A DNA stretch of 64,000 nucleotides from Gammaproteobacteria bacterium (GTDB lineage: Bacteria > Pseudomonadota > Gammaproteobacteria > SZUA-229), in the NCBI GenBank assembly GCA_026995045.1, contig JALWPK010000037.1:22649-86648 (forward strand), in the 5' to 3' direction. The notes below the pieces were generated by a model. It was not told the DNA's origin, did not search any database, and saw only the letters and a list, made by a program, of their open reading frames with translations. The translations under genes and the position numbers were made by a program. Positions within the stretch are counted from its first letter, which is position 1. Every line of letters begins with the position of its first letter. Shown one piece after another: positions 9,174 through 17,641 of this stretch.

Positions 9174-9956
9174 ATCAGCTTACGTGAAGACATACGCAGC
9201 GTTTTCGACCGCGACCCTGCGGCGCGTCATGCGCTGGAAGTGCTGACTTCCTATCCGGGGCTGCACGCATTGCTGCTGCACCGCCTCAATCACCGCCTGT
9301 GGAACATGGGGCTGAAGTGGCTGGCGCGTTTTGGCTCACACATCGCACGCTGGCTCACCGGCATTGAAATTCATCCCGGCGCCAAAATCGGCCGCCGTTT
9401 TTTCATCGACCACGGCATGGGCGTGGTGATCGGCGAAACCGCCGAAATCGGCGATGACTGCACCTTGTATCACGGCGTCACCCTGGGCGGCACCAGCTGG
9501 GAAAAAGGCAAACGCCATCCCACGCTGGAAAACAATGTGGTGGTTGGCGCCGGCGCCAAGGTGCTGGGACCGATTACCCTGCACAGCGGCGTGCGCGTTG
9601 GCTCCAACGCCGTGGTCACGCACGATGTGCCGGATAACCACACGGTCGTTGGCGTACCCGGCAGGCTGGTAAAAAAATCTAAAGAAGATGAGCACAAAAA
9701 ACGCCAGGAAATCGCCTCCAAAATGGGCTTTGACGCCTACGGCGTCACCAAGGACGCAGACGACCCGGTGGTCACCGCCATCAACCGCATGCTGGATCAT
9801 ATTCACGCCATGGACGACAAAATGGAAACCATGTGCGCCGCGCTGAAGCAACTGGGTTCCGAAATCGATGTCAGCAAACTACCGGATCTGGGGCCATGCG
9901 AAATCAAGTCGCAGGGTGAGGATGATCTGGATGCGGAGAAGGTGCAGGCGGAATAG
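9174..9956 (+). CDS. cysE: serine O-acetyltransferase CysE
   Basis: Acetylates serine to O-acetylserine, the first step of cysteine synthesis. The left-handed beta-helix domain shows hexapeptide repeats and the family active-site text [27 protein letters not shown] and GKRHPTLEN. The N-terminal helix segment [19 protein letters not shown] is strongly conserved in CysE and is encoded in frame from 9180, yet no ATG, GTG or TTG precedes it after the in-frame TAA at 9150. An AGGAG at 9162-9166 sits 7 bp before an ATC at 9174, so I place the start there; the first canonical start is GTG 9240 and would remove the conserved helix. About 260 residues. Confidence 0.85.
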   Translation: MSLREDIRSVFDRDPAARHALEVLTSYPGLHALLLHRLNHRLWNMGLKWLARFGSHIARWLTGIEIHPGAKIGRRFFIDHGMGVVIGETAEIGDDCTLYHGVTLGGTSWEKGKRHPTLENNVVVGAGAKVLGPITLHSGVRVGSNAVVTHDVPDNHTVVGVPGRLVKKSKEDEHKKRQEIASKMGFDAYGVTKDADDPVVTAINRMLDHIHAMDDKMETMCAALKQLGSEIDVSKLPDLGPCEIKSQGEDDLDAEKVQAE

Positions 9957-9967
9957 ATCTTGTGGTG

Positions 9968-10180
9968 TTTTTTTGCCACAGAGCACACGGAGAACACGGA
10001 GGGTTGTAAAGCATTTCCGCAAATGCACGCGAATAAACGCAAATGGTTTTACTGAAGAAGCGTGATAATACGATTCGCGGCTGAAGCCACTCCTACAACC
10101 AAAAAACCTTTGCGTTCTCTGCGCCTCTGCGTTAAAAAGCAACATCCTCCGTGTTCTCTGTGTGCTCTGTGGCAAAAAAA
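9968..10180. repeat. inverted-repeat (MITE-like) element, copy 2
   Basis: A 213-bp intergenic element with 35-bp terminal inverted repeats (9968-10002 and 10146-10180) that match at 34 of 35 positions and share the GCCACAGAGCACAC core with the element at 5414-5618. The inside holds the CCGCAAATGCACGCGAAT motif, a REP-like segment at 10071-10100 (CGATTCGCGGCTGAAGCCAC followed by TCCTACAA), and a TTTGCGTTCTCTGCGCCTCT motif. It lies between convergent cysE and the acyltransferase. No transposase; it could act as a bidirectional terminator. Confidence 0.8.
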
Positions 10181-10206
10181 CAACAGGCTTTGCGGTAAAT
10201 CGTCTT

Positions 10207-10995
10207 TCACCCGATGATTTCTTTTTCCCACTGCAAATATTTGTCATGCACATAATCGGCAAACTGCTGCTTGTCAGTGAAACCCTCCGGCTCGATGGCA
10301 TCGAACAGGTGGTAGCGTACGCGGTGATCACGGGCAGTGAAGATTTGCCAGAGTATGCCCGGTACGGTTTGTCCCTGCCATTCAAAGCTGTCTTCGTCGA
10401 GGTATTGCAGGAATACCGGCAGTATCGGTACGCCGGTTTGTAGCGACACGTCGAAGGCGCCGGTGTGAAAGCGTTTGTTGATGCGCCGGCCCTTGCAGCC
10501 GCCTTCGGGAAAAATCACCAGGTTTTTGCCTTCGCGCGCGCCTTGCAGCAGGGATTCCAGCGCCAGGTGGCGTGACAGTGAATCGTTGCGCTTGACGAAA
10601 ATCGTACCGGCGCTTTCGGCCACGCGGCCGAGAAAGAACCAGTAGCGCACGCCTTCTTTCGCCAGCGGATAAACATCAAACAGTGCGGGGATGCCGAAGT
10701 CTTCCAGCGCGGAGGGGTGGTTGGCGACAAGAATGTACTGTTTTGGTATCGGGTGTTTGTTGTGCCGCACCAGTTTCAACTCAACGCGCAGGGCGCGCAC
10801 ATACAGCTTGCACCACAACCGGGCCAGCAGATGATACAGTCCGTGGCGGTTGACGCCGGGCGCATAGGCAAGCAGGAACAGCAGCAGGCTGTACGGCAAT
10901 AGCAGCAGCCAGGCCAGCAGGCAAATCAGGTTGCGCTTGAGACTGCGTAGCATGTCAGCACGTGTTGTTTGGTGTTTGGCGGCATGGTAACCCAT
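10207..10995 (-). CDS. lysophospholipid acyltransferase family protein (PlsC-like)
   Basis: Membrane protein of 262 residues (or 248 from ATG 10953), expected to transfer an acyl chain to a lysophospholipid or related acceptor. The N-terminal hydrophobic segment (LICLLAWLLLLPYSLLLFLL) anchors it. Motif I reads NHPSALED, where the usual HX4D has Glu at the Asp position and Asp one residue later. Motif III FPEGGCKGRR is intact and a VPILPVFL segment follows as motif IV. Neither start has a good ribosome binding site. It is divergent from the patatin gene. Confidence 0.8.
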   Translation of the reverse strand: MGYHAAKHQTTRADMLRSLKRNLICLLAWLLLLPYSLLLFLLAYAPGVNRHGLYHLLARLWCKLYVRALRVELKLVRHNKHPIPKQYILVANHPSALEDFGIPALFDVYPLAKEGVRYWFFLGRVAESAGTIFVKRNDSLSRHLALESLLQGAREGKNLVIFPEGGCKGRRINKRFHTGAFDVSLQTGVPILPVFLQYLDEDSFEWQGQTVPGILWQIFTARDHRVRYHLFDAIEPEGFTDKQQFADYVHDKYLQWEKEIIG

Positions 10996-11042
10996 TTATA
11001 GCATTATTCCGTGACGGTCTGGCTATAATCACCGTATGAAGA

Positions 11043-12233
11043 ATGGCGTGCAGCATGGATAAATCACCCAGAATCATCCGTCGTGGACTGGTGTTGTCCG
11101 GTGGCGGTGCGCGCGCGGCCTATCAGGTAGGTGTGCTCAAGGCGATTGCCGACATCTGTCCCAAAGGCGGCAAGAATCCGTTTCCGATAATCTGCGGCAC
11201 CTCGGCGGGCGCGATCAATTCCGCCGCATTGGCGATTTACGGTGAAAGTTTTCGTGATGCGGTGCATCGTCTGTTGCATATCTGGCGAAATTTTCACACG
11301 GCGCAGGTGTTTCGCGCCGATGCGCTGGGCGTGGCGGCCAGCGGCGCGCACTGGTTGCTGGCGATGCTGGTCGGCGGCTTGGGCAAGCATAACCCGGCCT
11401 CGCTGCTGGATCGCCGGCCGTTAATGGATTTGCTGGAGGAATATGTGCCCTGTGAGCGTATTCGGCAGTCTATCGAAAAGGGTGTGCTGGATTCGATTTG
11501 CATTACCGCCTCGTCCTACAGTATTGGCAAGTCAATCATCTTTTACGAGTCCGCCAATCCGGTTGCCCCGTGGCAACGCGCGCGCCGCTTCGGCAGACCG
11601 GATGTCATCAGCAACGGGCATTTGCTTGCTTCATCGGCGATTCCATTCCTGTTTGAAGCGGTCAAGCTTGGCGAAGATTACTACGGGGACGGCTCCATGC
11701 GGCAGACCGCGCCGGTGAGCCCGGCGATTCATATGGGCGCCGACAGGATACTGGTTATCGGCGTGACCAACCCGCCGGATGAATCGATAAGGGCGCAGCA
11801 GACTGAAGACTATCCTTCCATTGCAAAAGTTGCCGGCCATATTCTCAACAGCATATTCATCGACAGCATGGAGGCGGATCTCGAGCGGCTGCGCCGGATT
11901 AACAAAACACTCAGTTTGATACCGCGCGACAAGCTCGACAACGGCGATGTCGCCCTGCGCCCGATCGAAACCCTGGTAATTGAACCCAGTGAAGACATAC
12001 AGAAAATCGCGGCGAAGTATCAGCGCGACCTGCCGTGGCCGATTCGTTTTCTGCTGCGCGGCATCGGCGCTTTTGGCAAGGAGGGAGGCAGTCTGGTGAG
12101 TTATTTGCTGTTCGAAAAACGATTCTGCCGCGAGTTGATTGAACTGGGCTATGAAGACGCCATCAAACGGCGTGACGAGTTGCATGCCTTTTTGGATATT
12201 CCGACAGGAATTGTGACTGATGATTATTTATAA
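11043..12233 (+). CDS. patatin-like phospholipase
   Basis: Predicted acyl hydrolase of about 396 residues with a Ser-Asp dyad. The oxyanion loop LVLSGGGARAAYQVGVL, the nucleophile elbow GTSAG and the DG motif in YYGDGSM are all present, so it should be catalytically competent. The C-terminal 150 residues form a separate, partly hydrophobic region. ATG 11043 and ATG 11055 are both possible starts; the second begins right before the conserved domain (MDKSPRIIRRG). No signal peptide is visible. Divergent from a PlsC-like acyltransferase, so a role in membrane lipid turnover is plausible but inferred. Confidence 0.88.
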   Translation: MACSMDKSPRIIRRGLVLSGGGARAAYQVGVLKAIADICPKGGKNPFPIICGTSAGAINSAALAIYGESFRDAVHRLLHIWRNFHTAQVFRADALGVAASGAHWLLAMLVGGLGKHNPASLLDRRPLMDLLEEYVPCERIRQSIEKGVLDSICITASSYSIGKSIIFYESANPVAPWQRARRFGRPDVISNGHLLASSAIPFLFEAVKLGEDYYGDGSMRQTAPVSPAIHMGADRILVIGVTNPPDESIRAQQTEDYPSIAKVAGHILNSIFIDSMEADLERLRRINKTLSLIPRDKLDNGDVALRPIETLVIEPSEDIQKIAAKYQRDLPWPIRFLLRGIGAFGKEGGSLVSYLLFEKRFCRELIELGYEDAIKRRDELHAFLDIPTGIVTDDYL

Positions 12234-12356
12234 ATAAATCAATGAGTAATGGTAATTGTTTAATGTGATTTATATTTATTTGGCCTGCGCCGGTTAGCCG
12301 GCGTCAGACTAAAGAAACACCCGCCGCAGCCGACATGAGTATCAGATGTCTTTCTC

Positions 12357-14150
12357 ATGCCTGGTTGGATAATGAACACACCGCAGAATCCCGAACGTCC
12401 GCTTTCCCATCATTTTCGAATTGAGTTCGTTGCGCTGGCGATAGCAGCAGTTGTTATGTTGCTGGTGTCAGGTCAGCTAGTGTATCAACAGCAACGCGAT
12501 GATCAGGCGAAGCAGCAACAGACCGGCAGCGCCCTGGCGAGGATAACCGGCGAACTGGCGGGCGGTGATGTGAGCGGCCGGCGGTTGAATGCGCGCATGC
12601 AGACCCTGCTTGGCTTGCAGACAGGCGTCAGGGCAGACTACCTTGCCATTCTTTCACCAGCGGGTGAGCTGTTGCAACAGGTTGGCGACGCTCCGGAAGG
12701 CTTGCGCCAGCATCCTGTCATCATCCAGACCGGACAGTGGTTTGGTGAACGTTCTGTCAGGCGCGGTGAGATTCAATACACCGAATTCTTCGCGCCGGTA
12801 ATCAGCAACGGCAAGCTGACTGCATTTGCGATTGCAGGCTACCGCTCTGACAGCGCCATGCCGGCATGGTTTGCTCCGGCGGTAATGGTGTTGATGGCGG
12901 CCTTTGTTTTTCTGTTGTGGAGATTCGCCAAAGGGGCAGGTCAACGTATCGCCAATCACACGCCTGCGGATGATATCCACATATCGACAGTTTCCTACAA
13001 ACCGGATACCCGGCTTACAAATAATCGCGTTAAATACAAGCCTGCTGACATAAACCGGCATGAAAAGGATTCAGCAGTTGTCTCCAGCAAGCTGTTGGTG
13101 CGCCAGAAAAACAAACTGTCAGCCATCATCGAATCCATGCCTTGTGCTGTCATGGTGCTGGATAGCAGGGGGTCGGTCAGTTATGCCAACAGCAAACTAT
13201 ATTCATTGTTCAGACTGAAGCAGGGATCCCTGCTTGGAGCCAGCATAGAGCAATGGTGTTCAAACGATGAAGTGCGGCAGGTGCTGTCGTCAGCACAGAT
13301 ATTGCAGGATAAAAAATGCCATAACCGCCGATTTGATGTTTGCATCGACGGAACACCGGTATCCATTGAGATTTGTCCGCTGACTGGCGACGACGGCAGC
13401 GTCATGGTGATGCTGTCTGATAATGATCCGGTGCAATCTGAACAGGCTGCAGTCAGTGATTTTATTGCGCATGTCGCACATCAAATCAAAACGCCGCTCA
13501 ACACGCTGTATATGTACAGTGAGCTGCTGCAAGGCAATGGCTTCGACTCTTCCGATAAGGCAAGGCGCGCCGCCGACGTTATCTACCATGAAGCGCGGCG
13601 TATGGCCAGGCTGATTGATAATCTGCTCAACATCAGCATGTTTGATTCCGGCAGTGTGCAGATAGAGCGCCAGAAAGTGGATGTGCGCCTTTGCCTGGAT
13701 GAGCTTGTCAAGAATGTCGCCGATGCTTCCGGGAAACGCCCGAATAATATTGTCATTGATGCGCCTGAGGAAATTCCCGCCTTGATGATTGACAAGCGAT
13801 TGCTGCTGCTGGCGTTGGGTGGTTTGCTGGAGAACGCCATGCAGTACAGCGATGAGGGCGCGCCGATCAACATAACCGTCACGCAGCGTGAATACGACGT
13901 GCGTATTGAAATTGCGGACAAAGGTGTGGGTATTGACGCCAACGATCAAAAACATATTTTCGACATGTTTTATCGCTCGGAAAACGAACAGGTTCGGCGG
14001 GTGAAGGGTAATGGTCTGGGTCTGCCGCTGGCCAGACGCATTATCGAAGGTCATGGTGGCTCGCTGTATTGCAACAGTGAACCGGGCAAAGGCTCGACAT
14101 TTACTGTGGTATTGAGTAAATCCGTCAATCAGCTTGAAGGGGTGGCGTGA
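12357..14150 (+). CDS. membrane sensor histidine kinase
   Basis: A 597-residue two-component sensor. Two membrane segments (about 24-43 and 172-190) enclose a periplasmic region of about 130 residues. A PAS-like domain follows (about 252-360). The dimerisation/phosphoacceptor domain carries AHVAHQIKTPLN, with His375 as the phosphorylation site. The ATPase domain shows LLENAMQYSDEG, DKGVGID and GNGLGLPLARRI. The stimulus is unknown. ATG 12357 is used; ATG 12372 is an alternative. The stop lies just before the response regulator gene, so the two form an operon. Confidence 0.92.
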   Translation: MPGWIMNTPQNPERPLSHHFRIEFVALAIAAVVMLLVSGQLVYQQQRDDQAKQQQTGSALARITGELAGGDVSGRRLNARMQTLLGLQTGVRADYLAILSPAGELLQQVGDAPEGLRQHPVIIQTGQWFGERSVRRGEIQYTEFFAPVISNGKLTAFAIAGYRSDSAMPAWFAPAVMVLMAAFVFLLWRFAKGAGQRIANHTPADDIHISTVSYKPDTRLTNNRVKYKPADINRHEKDSAVVSSKLLVRQKNKLSAIIESMPCAVMVLDSRGSVSYANSKLYSLFRLKQGSLLGASIEQWCSNDEVRQVLSSAQILQDKKCHNRRFDVCIDGTPVSIEICPLTGDDGSVMVMLSDNDPVQSEQAAVSDFIAHVAHQIKTPLNTLYMYSELLQGNGFDSSDKARRAADVIYHEARRMARLIDNLLNISMFDSGSVQIERQKVDVRLCLDELVKNVADASGKRPNNIVIDAPEEIPALMIDKRLLLLALGGLLENAMQYSDEGAPINITVTQREYDVRIEIADKGVGIDANDQKHIFDMFYRSENEQVRRVKGNGLGLPLARRIIEGHGGSLYCNSEPGKGSTFTVVLSKSVNQLEGVA

Positions 14151-14152
14151 TA

Positions 14153-14548
14153 ATGAAAACAATCCTGATTGCCGATGACGAACCGCATGTTGCGCGCGTG
14201 CTTCGCCTGGTGCTCGAAAATGAAGGTTATCAGGTTCATTGTGTCGAGAATGGCAAGGAGGCGCTGGATAAGTATGCCAGATTGCAACCTGATGTGCTTA
14301 TTGCTGACATCCAGATGCCGATATTGAGCGGAAAGGAACTAGTAAGCAAGGTGCGTGATTTGCCCGGTGGCGTCGATGTGCCGGTCATCGTCATGACCTC
14401 CAGTCTGGAAAGCCGTCACAAGGAGTGGTTGAGCAATATGCCATCCACCCGTTTTGTCGGTAAGCCGGTGAGTCCGCGCGAACTGGTTACCATTATCAAC
14501 GGGTTTTTTCCGGATTCACAACCTGACGCTGTCAGCGCGGCAAGCTAG
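14153..14548 (+). CDS. single-domain response regulator (CheY-like)
   Basis: Receiver domain of 131 residues with no output domain. The acidic pair D8-D9 (IADDEPH), the phosphorylatable Asp52 (LIADIQMP), the switch Thr in IVMTSS and Lys in VGKPVSP are present. ATG 14153 follows an AAGGGG by ten bases and is preferred to the GTG at 14147 that overlaps the kinase stop. With no DNA-binding domain it probably acts by protein contact, possibly on the GGDEF/EAL protein encoded 12 bp downstream; that link is inferred. Confidence 0.92.
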   Translation: MKTILIADDEPHVARVLRLVLENEGYQVHCVENGKEALDKYARLQPDVLIADIQMPILSGKELVSKVRDLPGGVDVPVIVMTSSLESRHKEWLSNMPSTRFVGKPVSPRELVTIINGFFPDSQPDAVSAAS

Positions 14549-14560
14549 GAAAACAGCACC

Positions 14561-16762
14561 ATGACACTGCCTGATATGTACAAGGAAATTGATTTTGAGC
14601 GCTATGTAACGATGTTGACCGACCTGGTGGAAGGTTGCCGTATTGACATGACCGTGGTTGATGATGGCGGTCACATCATATGGGGCAACTTTGAGCGTAA
14701 CGATGATGTCGAGAATTTCGCTCGCAGCATCAGTTTGTTCAATAAAAACCGCGAGAGCAGTCGCTGCAGGCTGGTTGGCGGCAAAGACAATGAGGCGTTT
14801 GCGTATTGTTCACTTGGGCGGATAGCCAACAGGCATGTTGGTCATGTCATTTACAGTATGGCGGCGTATGATGAAACGCGCGCCCCGAAAACCAGTAAAT
14901 TGCTCGAAGCGCTGTCAAAACTGTCCGCCTTGATGTGTGATGAGTTGCGCTATCTGTATGAAGTGAACAGCCTGGCAATCGAGCTGGGTGACCGCTATGA
15001 CGAGCTTGCCATGTTGCGTTCGACAGAAACAGCAGCATCGGAGCCCCGCGAGTCGCGCCATGTGCTGAGTAGCTATATCCGCAAATACGCCGAGCATGTT
15101 GATATTGATTATGCCTGTATCTGGATACCGTCGCGTCAATACTTTTTCCCCGCCGGGCGCTTGTATTCGCCAAAAGACTCCGCCAGCGAGCAGACATTGC
15201 ATGGCGTGGCGCGTTGCGCATATGGCCTGATTGAGAACGGGCTGGATGCGCTTGGCGTCAATGATAATGCTGATGTGTTGCTCAATCATGCTGAGCTGGA
15301 TATCAATCAAAAAATACTGGCTGTGCCGGTGCTGAACAACAATGGCGCAATCTGTGGCGTTCTGGTCAGTCTTAACAGTTTTAACAAACGTGACTTCACC
15401 TATAGCGACCGAACCACTGCGGAAGCCGTTTGCAAAAAAATCTACAAATATCTGGACAGCACGGAAGACCCGCTCACGTATCTTTACAATAAAACCGGTT
15501 TTGAGGACTCGGTATGGCGTGATATTCGCATGTGTAGCAGTACAAAACATCTGGCCTTGCTCAATTTGCGTCAGTTTAGTGTCATAAACGGCGCCTATGG
15601 AACCGAGGCCGGCGACAATGTGCTGCGATGTGTGGGCGCCATGGTAGCGGAAAAGATTCAGGGCAGGGGGTTTGCGGCAAGAATTGAGGCCGATCATTTC
15701 GCAATGCTGATAAACAAGGGAGATGCGGATAGCATCAGGGGCATGTTGAAGGAGCTGGCGCAGGACGTTGCCGATTACACATTTAACTTTGAAAACAGAA
15801 CATTCGGCGTCACAGCGCGTTGCAGTATTGTGGCGATAGATGATGACTCAACCACATTGTCCGACTATATCTACTCGGCGCAACTGGCACTTGAAATGGC
15901 GGCGGGTGAAACGGGTAATGAAGTTGTCAGTTATCAGCCTAGCAACGCCGAGCTGATCAAGCGCAAGCGCCAGATGGGCATGGTTGAGAACATCAAACAT
16001 GCGCTGGACGAGAACAGGTTTACTCTCTATGCGCAAAATATTCGCACACTGAAGGGCAGTCACGACCATTATGAAATTCTGGTGCGCATGCTTGATGAAA
16101 ACGGCGACATTGTGCCGCCAAATGACTTTATCCCGACTGCTGAGCGCTACAAGTTAATGCCTTTGGTGGACAAGTGGGTGCTCCACCATACCTTGACCAT
16201 GCTGGATGAATATGATGTATATCACAGTCATCCGGACATTAAATGGGGCATCAATCTGTCCGGCGACTCGATGAGTGACAAGGGTTTTCTGGACCACGTC
16301 TCCAAAACCATTCGCAATACATCCATGTGCGCCACCAACCTGTACTTTGAGATTACCGAAACCGCGGTTATCGAAAACTACCAGAATTTTGTATCTTTTA
16401 TGAATCAGGTGCACTCCATGGGCTGCCAGTTTGCGCTGGATGATTTTGGCAGCGGCCTGTGTTCGTTCAGTTACCTGAAAAAACTGGCGGTGGATTACCT
16501 GAAAATCGACGGCAGTCTGGTGAAAGATATCGTCAGCAGCGACCTTGATCACACCATTGTGTCATCGGTGGCCTCGATTGCCAATGTGATGGGCGTGAAA
16601 ACCATTGCGGAATATGTTGAAAACGACGCTATCATCGCAGTGCTGAAACAGCTGGGCATCGATTACGCGCAGGGGTTCGGCATCATGAAACCGCTGCCGC
16701 TGAATGAAGTAATTGAAGATATGCAGCGTGACATGCCAACGTTGAAAAAGTCATCAGCCTAA
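14561..16762 (+). CDS. GAF/GGDEF/EAL cyclic-di-GMP protein, degenerate GGDEF
   Basis: A 733-residue cytoplasmic protein. Residues 1-110 are a cysteine-containing sensory region that I do not recognise. A GAF-like domain spans about 165-298, a GGDEF domain about 303-460 and an EAL domain about 475-730. The GGDEF signature is replaced by IEADH (375-379), so cyclase activity is not expected. The EAL domain looks active: EIL in place of EAL (E505), INLSG (N565), FEITE, DDFGSG (D627, D628), LKIDG (K648) and a C-terminal AEYVEN. It is likely a c-di-GMP phosphodiesterase, possibly controlled by its GGDEF-like domain and by the upstream kinase and regulator. Confidence 0.92.
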   Translation: MTLPDMYKEIDFERYVTMLTDLVEGCRIDMTVVDDGGHIIWGNFERNDDVENFARSISLFNKNRESSRCRLVGGKDNEAFAYCSLGRIANRHVGHVIYSMAAYDETRAPKTSKLLEALSKLSALMCDELRYLYEVNSLAIELGDRYDELAMLRSTETAASEPRESRHVLSSYIRKYAEHVDIDYACIWIPSRQYFFPAGRLYSPKDSASEQTLHGVARCAYGLIENGLDALGVNDNADVLLNHAELDINQKILAVPVLNNNGAICGVLVSLNSFNKRDFTYSDRTTAEAVCKKIYKYLDSTEDPLTYLYNKTGFEDSVWRDIRMCSSTKHLALLNLRQFSVINGAYGTEAGDNVLRCVGAMVAEKIQGRGFAARIEADHFAMLINKGDADSIRGMLKELAQDVADYTFNFENRTFGVTARCSIVAIDDDSTTLSDYIYSAQLALEMAAGETGNEVVSYQPSNAELIKRKRQMGMVENIKHALDENRFTLYAQNIRTLKGSHDHYEILVRMLDENGDIVPPNDFIPTAERYKLMPLVDKWVLHHTLTMLDEYDVYHSHPDIKWGINLSGDSMSDKGFLDHVSKTIRNTSMCATNLYFEITETAVIENYQNFVSFMNQVHSMGCQFALDDFGSGLCSFSYLKKLAVDYLKIDGSLVKDIVSSDLDHTIVSSVASIANVMGVKTIAEYVENDAIIAVLKQLGIDYAQGFGIMKPLPLNEVIEDMQRDMPTLKKSSA

Positions 16763-17007
16763 CTGGCCATTTGCTGATCCGCCAGCATCAGCATTAGCGC
16801 CTGTGCATGTTCGGCCGCCTTTCTGCCAAGGTCGGTCAGGTAGCCGCCATCTTCCTGTGTGACCAGTCCCTTGTGAAACAGCCGCCGCACCGCCGCGACC
16901 CTATCTGCTCCCGCAGTAGAGTGGACTTTCAGTCCTTGCTGTGTCGACTCCAGATTATAGTGTATCAGAATATCCAGCTCTGCCATTTGTTCGCTTGAGT
17001 AGGGCAT
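16759..17007 (-). CDS. TIGR02647 family small protein
   Basis: An 82-residue protein that I recognise as the TIGR02647 family from its order: an N-terminal MPYSSEQMAELDILI, then ESTQQGLKVH, RLFHKGLVTQEDGGYLTDLG and AAEHAQAL. The middle resembles a small winged-helix fold; a DNA-binding role has been supposed for the family but is not established. ATG 17007 has GAGG five bases upstream and fits the family's N-terminus better than the in-frame TTG at 17034. The last codons overlap the end of the convergent EAL gene by 4 bp. Confidence 0.85.
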   Translation of the reverse strand: MPYSSEQMAELDILIHYNLESTQQGLKVHSTAGADRVAAVRRLFHKGLVTQEDGGYLTDLGRKAAEHAQALMLMLADQQMAS

Positions 17008-17110
17008 GGACGCCTCGATTCCAGAGAAATTCAAATCCTGATACTATCAGTTCCTGTAGATAAAACCATGTAAGATTGCAGCGATGGTTGGAACGGGGGA
17101 TGATTGCAAC

Positions 17111-17626
17111 ATGCACAAGCTTTTTCAGTTGAGCAAAAATGGCAATTACTGGCTGATGCTGGCCGGTCTTTGCATACTGATGGAGATGGTTGCCTTGCTT
17201 TACCAGTATGTGCTTGATGAGCCGCCCTGCGTAGTGTGCATACATGTTCGCATCGGCATACTGGCAGTGTTTTTGCTGGCCATCGCCGGTTTGATGCTGC
17301 GCAATTTCAACAGCCTGGCTGCGATCATGCACCTGGGCGTCGCCGCCGTTTCCGCCGTCATGCTGGAGCGCGCCTGGGAACTGCTGGGAACCGAGCGTGG
17401 TTTTATTATTGGCAGTTGTGATTTTAATCTGGGGCTGCCGGACTGGCTGGCGCTGGATCGCTGGCTGCCCGCGCTGTTCGAGGTGCAAACCACTTGTGGC
17501 TATACGCCGGTGCTGTTTTTCGGCATCACCATGGCGGAAGCATTGTTATTCCTGTTTGCCGTATTGCTATTATCCAGCGTTTTACTGGCTGGCTTGCATC
17601 TCAAGATCGGCGGCAGAGAAGGTTGA
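17111..17626 (+). CDS. dsbB: disulfide bond formation protein B (DsbB)
   Basis: Inner-membrane oxidase of about 171 residues that passes electrons from DsbA to quinones. Four hydrophobic segments fit the DsbB fold. The quinone-proximal pair is Cys40/Cys43 (PPCVVC) and the second periplasmic pair is Cys103 (GSCDFN) and Cys129 (TTCGYTP), so all four catalytic cysteines are present. ATG 17111 is used because it gives the usual short N-terminus; ATG 17084 would add nine residues. sdaA follows 15 bp downstream on the same strand. Confidence 0.9.
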   Translation: MHKLFQLSKNGNYWLMLAGLCILMEMVALLYQYVLDEPPCVVCIHVRIGILAVFLLAIAGLMLRNFNSLAAIMHLGVAAVSAVMLERAWELLGTERGFIIGSCDFNLGLPDWLALDRWLPALFEVQTTCGYTPVLFFGITMAEALLFLFAVLLLSSVLLAGLHLKIGGREG

Positions 17627-17641
17627 ATACCCGTTACCACC

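Noticed and set aside
9879..10385. A 168-residue minus-strand frame across the 9968-10180 element
   Set aside because: Its peptide (Arg/Leu/Val-rich, with LRVLRVLCGKK-type runs) is the usual artefact of translating these repeats; it overlaps the ends of cysE and the acyltransferase.
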